In this document: positions 14,248 to 22,203 of the stretch, in pieces
Layout: the number at the start of each line of letters is the position of its first letter
Position numbering within the stretch: position 1 is the first letter of the stretch
IMG/VR virus record: IMGVR_UViG_3300034066_001434
Location: 1 to 55,845 of that record
DNA: 55,845 nucleotides
Reading direction: 5' to 3' (one strand)
Source: a virus
Made by a program: the position numbers and the translations under genes
The notes under the pieces: model-generated
What the model was told of the DNA's origin: nothing
Database searches by the model: none
Seen by the model: only the letters and a program-made list of their open reading frames with translations

Positions 14248-14429
14248 CACTAGCGCATCAATCGCTAGAGAATTATTTTCGTGTGAACTTTATATTACTT
14301 CAACATCACAAGTGGCCTTTAACTGATATTGAATTTATGATTCCATGGGAACGAGATGTATATGTACAGATGTTAGCCGATTTTATTGAAGAACAAAATA
14401 ATAAAAATAAAACATCTCAGCCACTATAA
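14241..14429 (+). CDS. 51: gp51-like extension made by -1 frameshift (gp26-51 fusion)
   Basis: From the slippery site the -1 frame reads RIALAHQSLENYFRVNFILL, then QHHKWPLTDIEFMIPWERD, YVQMLADFIEEQNN and a short basic tail, 62 residues. The pattern of a short helical domain with IPWERD resembles the gp51 hub assembly catalyst and the T extensions of lambda-like tail chaperones. There is no ATG before the conserved part; the first ATG (14337) falls in its middle and a GTG at 14283 would also truncate it. Fusion to gp26 (297 residues in total) is therefore the best explanation. It ends 4 bases before the tape-measure ATG. Confidence 0.68.
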   Translation, partial: RIALAHQSLENYFRVNFILLQHHKWPLTDIEFMIPWERDVYVQMLADFIEEQNNKNKTSQPL

Positions 14430-14433
14430 CCCA

Positions 14434-17400
14434 ATGGCACTTTCACTTTTTAGTTTAAAGAAAACAACTTCACCAAAAGTAACTTCTTTTGTAGATCCAA
14501 CTAAGTTTGGTGGAGTGGCTTCTAATGCAAACAAACAAACTTTAAAAAGTGAAGTTGCCCAAAAATCAATTTCAAATAAACAATTAAAAGAACTTAGTTA
14601 TATTAGAAGATCACTAGATGTATTGATAAGTATTGAGAAAAGACATTTTGAATTTTTAGGTGATGCAATTAAAAAATTTGTATTAAATGAAGATAAAAAT
14701 CAATTAAGAGAAGAAGAAGCTCTCCAAGAATCTGAACCAAAAAAAGATAAAAATGAAAAAAATCCTATATTAAAAGAAGGAAAGCAAAGACTTGAAGGAT
14801 TTGGAAATTTTCTTCAGGGATTAATCAAAATTTTTATTACATATAAAATTCTTGAGTGGGCAGGTAATCCACAGAATATCAAAAAAATTCAAGACTTTGT
14901 AAATCTTTTTACGGGGATATTTAAATTTTTAAATGCTATTGTAGGATTTGGCATAGATAAACTTTTCAGTGGAATTTCTAAATTAGTAGACGGGGAAGGA
15001 GTAACAAGAGTATTTGGGTTTTTAGAAGCTGCTGTTGGATTTTTTACTTTAAAGTGGTTATTAAATCCCACTAAAATAATTTCTGATATTAAAATGATTG
15101 GAAACCTTTTCACGAAGGTTATTCCAAATGCTATTAATACTGTTATAAATTTCTTTACTAATTTAATTCCAAAGGCTGCTGCCGATTCTGCCACAGAAGC
15201 ATTGGGGCAAGCAGCAAACCAGCTTCCAGGGGAAGCCGCAGATGCTGCTAGAACTGGCTCCGCCGCCGCAGAGGGGGCTACTACAGCAGCATCTGCGGCT
15301 AGAACTGGTTCTGCCGCCGCAGGAGCAGCTACTACAGCAGCAGGAGCAGCTACTACAGCAGCAGGAGCTGCTGCTACGGCTGCGAAAGGGGGAGCTAAGG
15401 TAACTGGAAAAAGTATACTAAAAGCACTTCCAGTTATTGGTGCAATATCCAGTGGAATTTTTGCAGCAGATAGAGCCACTAAAGGTGATTGGACTGGTGC
15501 TGGAATGGAGGTTGCATCTGGAGTTGCATCCTTGCTGCCTGGATGGGGAACCGTAGCATCTTTAGGAATTGATGCCGCATTGATTGGCAGAGATATAGCA
15601 AAGGATCAGGGCATTCCTATGCTAGCTAAAGGAGGAATTGTAACTAAACCAACTCAGGCTATAGTTGGGGAAGCAGGACCAGAAGCAATCCTTCCACTTG
15701 ATAAATTGGGGTCATTTGGAATAGATCAGTTTGCGGGAAAAGTTAATAAACAAATTCCAAAATTTATCAAACTTTTAACTTTACCGTTTAAAATTGTTGG
15801 TGCAGGTATTGTTGCATTAATATCATCCAGTATATCTAAGATCCCCGGACTAGGGCCAATATTGATGCCATTGATTTCTAATGTTGCATCTATGTTTGGA
15901 ATTCCTCCAGGATTAGTGAAAGGAATGTCTAACTTTGCATCAACAGCAATGAAAACTGTTGGTCAAGGATTGTCTAATGTAACAGAAATATTCGGGGGAG
16001 AAGATCCTAAAATTTCTAAGACTGATGCAGATGAATTTAAACCATCTGGAGATACATCAGTTAGAGGATTGTTGGGAGATATACTTGGTGCATTGATTAG
16101 CAAGAATGGATCAGATAACTCACAGTCACCGACTTCAACGGGAGGAGCAGGCGGCGGTGGGGGGTCTCCAGGTGGGTCTCCTTCTGCATCTGAAAGTGGA
16201 AACGGAGCAGCTGCACCAGTAGATACTGCAAAACAATCTATTGGAAAAGTAGGTGGATTTAGAGAAGATGGAACTCTCAAGGGAGTTCAAGGAACTACTC
16301 AAGTAGTATCAAATACTCGTGGAGGGGGAACTATAGAAGAACATTCTCCAGGGGCAGGATTAAAACCAGTCATCAATGGAAACAAAAAATACTGGTATAA
16401 TTCTCATGGAGATGTATTTAGATGGGAAAAACCAGGAGATCCATTAACTGACATTACTACAAACAGACTATTTGATTCTAAAACTCTAGGTGGCACATTA
16501 GTTAGAATACCTTCAAGTGGAGAGGTCAAAATTCTGAAGGGAATGTTTGGTGGAGATCAAACTGCAGTTGGAATGTATAATTATCAGATGAATAAGATTT
16601 TAAAATCTAGAGGAGTGAGTGGAAGAGGAACTGATACAAAGGATGCATGGGAGACTCCACAGAATGGAAAATATGGGGAACCTGCAAAATTTATTATTGG
16701 TGGAGGGAATGTACATGGTTCTGGGATTGGAGACAAGTATCCTGCAGTATTAGAAAATAATGAATATGTATTGAATAGAAATGCAGTTGCAGGTATGGGG
16801 GGAGCGAAAGAATTAGATAAAATTAATTTTGGAATGTTCCCTAGATTTGGTTCTTCAAAAATGTCTCAAATTACAAGGAACGAAAATAAAGCTAGTGGAG
16901 ATGGAAGACCAAGAACAAAGTTTCAAATTGGAGGAGCTGCGATATTAGAAGGTGCTAAAAAAATAGTTGGTATGGGTAAAGGTCAGGGAGACATGTGTGC
17001 AGTAACAACTAGAGCTGCATTAAGAGCTGCTGGACATCCTGCTGCAGGAAAGGTTACTCAGAAAGGCGATCTAGATTCCGAGGGGACAAAATATAATGGA
17101 GTAAGATATGCAGCTTCTTTTGCTGGAAGTGATATGGGAGCAGTGGTTAAACAAGCATCCAATCTTCAAGCTGGAGATGTTGTTTTGTGGAAAGGTGGAA
17201 ATGGATATCCTGCAGGTGCTATTACCCATGTAGGAATTAAAGGAGAAGGAAATGATTTATGGCATCATGGTAGAGCTGCTGGATTTAGAAAAGCTAGTAT
17301 GTACACAAGTTCTGGAGGCCAAACATTTGCTGCTGGAATTCGTTTAGGTGCATCTGGAACTACTACGGATGCGTCTGAAAAAAATACTGGGTCGTCATCT

Positions 17401-17760
17401 GGTGGAGACACTTCTTCTGCACCAAATTGGGACTCTATTACACAACATTTAGGAAGTTTGTTCAAGATAATGAACTCTTCTAGTACAGATCAAATAAATG
17501 CTGCGGCAACTCCTCCAGCTCCAAAACTTCCTCCAGTATCTGGAACTCCTCCAAGATCATCACAATCTTTGCAAGCTGCTCAACAAGAAAATATTAGAAC
17601 TGAAGCTCAAAGAAGGTCTGCAACAAAATCTGGAGGTGCTGTAGTTCCTATTAATATTCCAGGCAAAACAGTTACTGAATCTACTACTCAACCAATGGTT
17701 CAGCCATTGGGAAGAACTACACCTCCAGTTACACAAACTGTTTATCCAATAGCACCATAA
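14434..17760 (+). CDS. 29: Tape-measure-like baseplate hub protein with C-terminal cysteine peptidase/amidase domain
   Basis: The protein is 1108 residues from ATG 14434; the in-frame TTG at 14386 is rejected because it lies within the gp51-like frame. It has a helical N-terminus with acidic coiled-coil (about 50-120) and several hydrophobic segments (about 130-245). An Ala/Thr repeat and then GGIVTKPTQAIVGEAGPEAI, a motif of many tape measures, precede a Gly/Ser linker. Around 16.95-17.36 kb lies a domain with GDMCAVTTRAALRAAGH and ITHVGIKGEG, the Cys and His of an NlpC/P60- or CHAP-like wall hydrolase. It probably sets tail length (gp29 role) and helps DNA entry by cutting peptidoglycan. 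Confidence 0.75.
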   Translation: MALSLFSLKKTTSPKVTSFVDPTKFGGVASNANKQTLKSEVAQKSISNKQLKELSYIRRSLDVLISIEKRHFEFLGDAIKKFVLNEDKNQLREEEALQESEPKKDKNEKNPILKEGKQRLEGFGNFLQGLIKIFITYKILEWAGNPQNIKKIQDFVNLFTGIFKFLNAIVGFGIDKLFSGISKLVDGEGVTRVFGFLEAAVGFFTLKWLLNPTKIISDIKMIGNLFTKVIPNAINTVINFFTNLIPKAAADSATEALGQAANQLPGEAADAARTGSAAAEGATTAASAARTGSAAAGAATTAAGAATTAAGAAATAAKGGAKVTGKSILKALPVIGAISSGIFAADRATKGDWTGAGMEVASGVASLLPGWGTVASLGIDAALIGRDIAKDQGIPMLAKGGIVTKPTQAIVGEAGPEAILPLDKLGSFGIDQFAGKVNKQIPKFIKLLTLPFKIVGAGIVALISSSISKIPGLGPILMPLISNVASMFGIPPGLVKGMSNFASTAMKTVGQGLSNVTEIFGGEDPKISKTDADEFKPSGDTSVRGLLGDILGALISKNGSDNSQSPTSTGGAGGGGGSPGGSPSASESGNGAAAPVDTAKQSIGKVGGFREDGTLKGVQGTTQVVSNTRGGGTIEEHSPGAGLKPVINGNKKYWYNSHGDVFRWEKPGDPLTDITTNRLFDSKTLGGTLVRIPSSGEVKILKGMFGGDQTAVGMYNYQMNKILKSRGVSGRGTDTKDAWETPQNGKYGEPAKFIIGGGNVHGSGIGDKYPAVLENNEYVLNRNAVAGMGGAKELDKINFGMFPRFGSSKMSQITRNENKASGDGRPRTKFQIGGAAILEGAKKIVGMGKGQGDMCAVTTRAALRAAGHPAAGKVTQKGDLDSEGTKYNGVRYAASFAGSDMGAVVKQASNLQAGDVVLWKGGNGYPAGAITHVGIKGEGNDLWHHGRAAGFRKASMYTSSGGQTFAAGIRLGASGTTTDASEKNTGSSSGGDTSSAPNWDSITQHLGSLFKIMNSSSTDQINAAATPPAPKLPPVSGTPPRSSQSLQAAQQENIRTEAQRRSATKSGGAVVPINIPGKTVTESTTQPMVQPLGRTTPPVTQTVYPIAP
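15322..15384 (+). repeat. 21-base tandem repeat, three copies, Ala/Thr-rich
   Basis: GGAGCAGCTACTACAGCAGCA occurs at 15322-15342 and 15343-15363, with a diverged third copy at 15364-15384. An older, longer duplication (RTGSAAA units) lies just upstream (about 15249-15321). It encodes a GAATTAA repeat in the tape-measure protein and is prone to copy-number change. Confidence 0.85.
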
Positions 17761-17761
17761 G

Positions 17762-20614
17762 ATGCCTACTACAATCACTCCAATTCAAACAGATGTATTT
17801 TTAAATGAAAGTAGAAAGTTGGTAGAACTTTCTAAGATTCGTAGTGGATTTATAAAATTAATAAAATATAAAAAAGATAGAATAAAATTAGAACAAAAAT
17901 TTGAAGCAACTAAAGATAAATTTGCAGTTCGTCAACAATTAATAGATAGAAAAAAAATACAAGGGAAAAAGAAACCAAGTAAAACTATAAAAAATAAGTT
18001 AACTCAAAAATCAGAAAAAACTTTATCGGGAAGTTTATTTAATTTATTATTTACATTTATTCAATTTAAAGTTTTAAGTTGGTTTGGAGATCCTAAAAAT
18101 TTAGAAAAAGTTAAAGGTATAGTGAAAGCTGTACTTGGAATATTTAAATTTATAGATTGGGTTGCAACTGGATCTATTAAAAATTTATTAGATGGATTGC
18201 ATAGTTTACTATTTGGTGGTTCAATCTTAGAAAGAATCCTTGGATTATTTTCTGCTATTGTAGGATTTTTTGGCATAAAATATCTACTCAATCCTTTTAA
18301 AATAATTAAAGATATAAAATTTATTATTAAAAATGGTGACAAGATAGGCCAAATATTTGATGCATTTAGAAAATCTGGAATAACAGAAGGTGTAGGAAAA
18401 CTAGTACAGAATTTAACTAAAACTGGCGACATCTTTAAAAGAGGATTAGCTAAGGGATTTTCCAGAGCAATTTTAAAAGTATTTGGAAAGGGTGGTCTCA
18501 AATTATTAACTAAAGTTGCTTCATCATCTATAGTTGGTGGCGTGACAAAGTTTGCTGCTGGACCACTTAAAGCTATTGCAAGTAAAACTGTTGCAGGAAT
18601 TCCTATTGTAGGGCCTTTGCTGAACTTAGGAATAAATTTATTATTAGGAGATCCTGTTGATAAAGCTATTGTAAAAACAGTTGGTTCTACTTTAGGAATG
18701 GGAATAGGTGGAATTGTTGGATCTGTATTACCCGGACCTGGAACTATTGTTGGTGGAGCACTTGGAGGTATACTTGGTGATTGGGCCGGATCTAAATTAT
18801 ACGATTGGTTAAAAGGTGCATTTTCTAAAAAGAATGAAGAACCTGCACTTGCAGTTGGTGGTATTGTCACAAAACCAACTAGAGCTTTAATTGGTGAAGC
18901 TGGACCTGAGGCAGTAATTCCATTGGGTCAAATTTATAATGGATCAATGATGAGTGCTCCATTAGGCATCGTTGCATCCTCAATGATTGGAGGTATTAAT
19001 GCTCTTATAACATCCATGGGTCCAGTAGGATTTATGATTAAACCATTTGCATCTCAGTTACTTTCTCCATTTGCCAGAGAATTTGGAGTAAAAAATTATA
19101 CGTTCTCATCCGACTTGGCTAAAAAATCTGGAAACGTAATGATAACATCTGGAGGACAAGGAGATCAAAAACAGACTGAGGAATTAAACAATATAGTCGG
19201 TACTGGATTACCTTTAAATATTATATCCAAGAAACAAGAAGATACACAAGATAGATACAACTCTGGATTTAGTATTCGTGAAATACTTGGAGATATTTTA
19301 AACAATATTATTAACTTAGATTTTTCCTCTGGCGATACTGGTGGAGGAGCTGGTGGCGGCGGTGGTGGAGGAGCTGGAGCAGATCAATCATTAACTGCGG
19401 CAGAATTGGATGCTATTAAGGCATCTTCTGCAGACAAGCGAGCTGCTGCCCATCTAGCAACACTGGAAGCTACAGCACCACAGCATGTTGCTGATGTATA
19501 TCAAGTTATTTTAAACAGGGCTGCAGGACAAAGTGGGGGGATTCCTGCAGTAATTACTGCCAAGGAACAGTTTACACCTTACTCTGCAGCATTGTATGGT
19601 GGTAGCCCTGGAGATAAAAATGCAAATGCAAAATATGGTGGACTTGGAGTATCTAAAAAAGAATTATTTGATCTTGCTGCAAAACCAGATGGAATTCAGC
19701 AATTAACAAATAGATTTCAGGCGGGAAATCCAAAAGTTGCTGCTCAAGTTCTTGCAGACTTTGAGAAAAATGGTCCTTTATCTCAATCAGCAAGAAAATT
19801 TGTTGGGGGTGCTCAATATTTTCTTGGTTACAAACATTCTGGGGCAAGAAGTAGACCTGATGGAGGAAACTGGTTCAGAGACAAATATCAAACTGGTGGA
19901 GTAGTTTCAACTCAAGGTGTTTCAGACACAGGACCAGGATATACTATACAAAATGCAATAGATCAACAAGGTAGACCAGTAGTATTCTCTCAATCTGCTG
20001 CGTCTGCGTTTGCAAAGATGATGAAAGATTCTGGTGGGATAGTAAAACCATCAGATGTTGCAAGTAGTAAAAGAAGTCCCGCAAAAAATAGATCAGTTGG
20101 AGGAGCAACAAATTCCAAACATATGTATGGAATTGCTATGGATATTCATGGTTCATCTAATCAATGGATCAGAAAAAATGGTGCAAAATATGGTTGGATT
20201 GCAAATGATTATTCTGGTTCTCATGGAGGACATTTTGAATTTGGTGGACAAGGAATTCAACCATCGGATGTTTCTTCATCCTCTCAAGAAAAACCGACAT
20301 CAGGATCTAGCTCACAATCTACCACACCAGACTGGTCAGCTATCACAAAACATCTCGGAGATTTATATAATATATTAAATGGAACTCCACCAGAACTAAA
20401 AATAAATTCTGAAAATTTATCAACTCAAAGTATGAATTTCTTGGAGAATTCTAAATTAGATCTTGGAGTTTCTGATACATATATTATATCTCAGCAAGGA
20501 AATACAATGATTTCCAATATGAATGTAATGACTCCATTACCTTCTACAGATTATTCTATAGGATCTTATTCTTTAATGGATACTTCCGTTTATCAATCAC
20601 AACGTAGACTCTAA
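17762..20614 (+). CDS. Second tape-measure-like protein with SleB-like and M15-like wall hydrolase domains
   Basis: The protein is 950 residues and a paralogue of the upstream protein: both share GNP/GDP..N..K..G..IFKF, a VGFF..K(Y/W)LLNP(F/T)KII segment and GGIVTKPT..(L/I)(I/V)GEAGPEA. After a poly-Gly linker (about residue 530) comes LEATAPQHVADVYQVILNRA with EQFTPYSA, a SleB/hydrolase-2 pattern (19.43-19.9 kb). Then follows SKHMYGIAMDIHG with HGGHFEF, the zinc-ligand pattern of M15/VanY-type peptidases (about 20.1-20.25 kb). It may be a second ruler or inner hub component that delivers two wall-cutting activities. The stop overlaps gp27 (TAATG). Confidence 0.75.
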   Translation: MPTTITPIQTDVFLNESRKLVELSKIRSGFIKLIKYKKDRIKLEQKFEATKDKFAVRQQLIDRKKIQGKKKPSKTIKNKLTQKSEKTLSGSLFNLLFTFIQFKVLSWFGDPKNLEKVKGIVKAVLGIFKFIDWVATGSIKNLLDGLHSLLFGGSILERILGLFSAIVGFFGIKYLLNPFKIIKDIKFIIKNGDKIGQIFDAFRKSGITEGVGKLVQNLTKTGDIFKRGLAKGFSRAILKVFGKGGLKLLTKVASSSIVGGVTKFAAGPLKAIASKTVAGIPIVGPLLNLGINLLLGDPVDKAIVKTVGSTLGMGIGGIVGSVLPGPGTIVGGALGGILGDWAGSKLYDWLKGAFSKKNEEPALAVGGIVTKPTRALIGEAGPEAVIPLGQIYNGSMMSAPLGIVASSMIGGINALITSMGPVGFMIKPFASQLLSPFAREFGVKNYTFSSDLAKKSGNVMITSGGQGDQKQTEELNNIVGTGLPLNIISKKQEDTQDRYNSGFSIREILGDILNNIINLDFSSGDTGGGAGGGGGGGAGADQSLTAAELDAIKASSADKRAAAHLATLEATAPQHVADVYQVILNRAAGQSGGIPAVITAKEQFTPYSAALYGGSPGDKNANAKYGGLGVSKKELFDLAAKPDGIQQLTNRFQAGNPKVAAQVLADFEKNGPLSQSARKFVGGAQYFLGYKHSGARSRPDGGNWFRDKYQTGGVVSTQGVSDTGPGYTIQNAIDQQGRPVVFSQSAASAFAKMMKDSGGIVKPSDVASSKRSPAKNRSVGGATNSKHMYGIAMDIHGSSNQWIRKNGAKYGWIANDYSGSHGGHFEFGGQGIQPSDVSSSSQEKPTSGSSSQSTTPDWSAITKHLGDLYNILNGTPPELKINSENLSTQSMNFLENSKLDLGVSDTYIISQQGNTMISNMNVMTPLPSTDYSIGSYSLMDTSVYQSQRRL

Positions 20615-21984
20615 TGAACCAACAATTTACTGGAGATTTTTCTCTTAAAGAAGTTAGATTATATCCTCTTTTAGATGAATCCAAGTTAGCAGGTAACAAT
20701 AAGTATCTGGATATTAAACAATTAGTTCAAGAGATTACCCTGAACGAAAGTGTAATTTCTACAAGTTTATATTGCCAACTTGTTATTCAGGATATTGGAA
20801 ATAATATTATTGGTTCTTTGCCTTTAGTCGGACAGGAAAGAATAGAGTTAGTAATTTCTACGAGTTATGCCAATTATAATTTAAATTTTTATATTTATAA
20901 AATTGATGGCAGAGCGATGAGAGAAAAAAATCAATTGTATGTTATGCACTGTGTCAGCAAAGAGGCATTGATAAATGAGTACACAAGAATTCGTGAAAGA
21001 GTAGACGCTAAAAAAGCTGAAGATTTTATAGAAGATAAACTAAAAATTATTACTGGTGAAAATACAAACTCAAACTCTACAGAGAATAGAAAGTTTAAAA
21101 AATTAGTCAAGAAGGATGCAACATTGTATCCATTTAATATGTACGTTCCGAATTGGAGATTGTTTGATACTGCAATTTGGATGTCTCGTAGAAGTGTTTC
21201 TACGGATCATAAAGATTCTGTTGGATATCTTTTCTACGAAACGTTTGAAGGATACTATTATAGATCTGTTGATGCAATATTCAAATCCGATCCATATCCA
21301 AACAAAAACACAAAATATACATTTATTCAAGGAAATACAAATGCATCTAAATCTGAATTGAATAATTATAGAATTTTTGATTATTCTTCACCCAAAGCAT
21401 TTGATATACTTGAGGATCTTCGTAACGGAGCTTTCTGTCATAATGCATTGTATATTGATATTAACAATAGAAATTATAGAAACCTTAGAACTAATGCATC
21501 AACATATTGGGATAACATGGAACACTTGGAAAAGTTAACTCCATTTCAAGATCCTCAGAAAGAGTTACTGGAACAACCTTCTAGATTGATATATAGACCT
21601 ACTACAATATCAACTTTCAATTGGAAAGACTTAAGTAATTCTGAAATACAAAATTTAAATAATATTGACGATGTAAATAAAAGTTTTGAAAAATCTATCT
21701 ATAGATATTATTTCCTCGAATATAATAAATTGGAAATCTCAATTCCTGGAGATTTAAAATTAAGAGCTGGAAGTGTAATTAGTGTATCCATTCCTTCTCC
21801 ACAAAAAAGTAGTACTGGAAAAGTTCAAGAAGATGCCAGAATGAGTGGTAGATATATGGTACATTCTATTAGACATACCATAATAAATAGAACTGAACTT
21901 AGAACATTCGTTACATTATCTAGAGATTCTTTTGGGGGAAATGAGATCAGCAAAGCCACAGTAACTAGCGGAGACACATTCTAA
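20614..21984 (+). CDS. 27: Baseplate hub protein gp27-like
   Basis: The protein is 456 residues (T4: 391). The N-terminus (FSLKEVRLYPLLDESK, LVQEITLNESVISTSLYCQL, then VGQERIELVIST) is the hub beta-barrel typical of gp27/gpD relatives. Near the C-terminus LKLRAGSVISVSIPSP and MSGRYMVHSIRHTI match the second barrel. In T4 a gp27 trimer joins the gp5 spike to the tail tube. It starts within the previous stop codon and is followed directly by a small gene and the gp5-like gene. Confidence 0.8.
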   Translation: MNQQFTGDFSLKEVRLYPLLDESKLAGNNKYLDIKQLVQEITLNESVISTSLYCQLVIQDIGNNIIGSLPLVGQERIELVISTSYANYNLNFYIYKIDGRAMREKNQLYVMHCVSKEALINEYTRIRERVDAKKAEDFIEDKLKIITGENTNSNSTENRKFKKLVKKDATLYPFNMYVPNWRLFDTAIWMSRRSVSTDHKDSVGYLFYETFEGYYYRSVDAIFKSDPYPNKNTKYTFIQGNTNASKSELNNYRIFDYSSPKAFDILEDLRNGAFCHNALYIDINNRNYRNLRTNASTYWDNMEHLEKLTPFQDPQKELLEQPSRLIYRPTTISTFNWKDLSNSEIQNLNNIDDVNKSFEKSIYRYYFLEYNKLEISIPGDLKLRAGSVISVSIPSPQKSSTGKVQEDARMSGRYMVHSIRHTIINRTELRTFVTLSRDSFGGNEISKATVTSGDTF

Positions 21985-22200
21985 ATGACTAAACACATAG
22001 ATACCCATATAGATCGTAATAAAGACGAACTATCTGGATCCACAGTTAGTGCCCAAAGACGTAGATTTCTAGAAAATGAACTAGAATCTTTAATTAAATA
22101 CAAAGAAAATCATCCAGATCAAACAAATGATCCAACTCCATTAGAATTATTCTGTGACGAAAATCCAGACTCTCCTGAATGTCGTATTTACGAAGTGTAA
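21985..22200 (+). CDS. Small conserved-looking protein between gp27 and gp5
   Basis: The protein is 71 residues. The N-terminal helix is charged (MTKHIDTHIDRNKDELSG, RRRFLENELESLIKYKENH). The C-terminus LELFCDENPDSPECRIYEV has two cysteines that could form a disulfide or metal site. It begins at the base after the gp27 stop and lies 3 bases before the gp5-like gene. Such a gene is usual here in cyanophages; a small hub accessory is a reasonable guess, not shown. Confidence 0.65.
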   Translation: MTKHIDTHIDRNKDELSGSTVSAQRRRFLENELESLIKYKENHPDQTNDPTPLELFCDENPDSPECRIYEV

Positions 22201-22203
22201 TAA

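Noticed and set aside
14386-14433. TTG start giving a longer tape-measure protein
   Set aside because: The added 16 residues overlap the gp51-like frame in another phase; ATG 14434 right after that frame's stop is the natural start.
14889-15479. 196-codon minus-strand frame rich in Ala, Val and Pro
   Set aside because: It is the mirror of the Ala/Thr/Gly repeat in the tape-measure gene; no ribosome site or promoter and a low-complexity product.
18061-18870. 269-codon minus-strand frame
   Set aside because: It is opposite a conserved-looking part of the second tape-measure gene; Pro/Ile-rich composition typical of antisense shadows.
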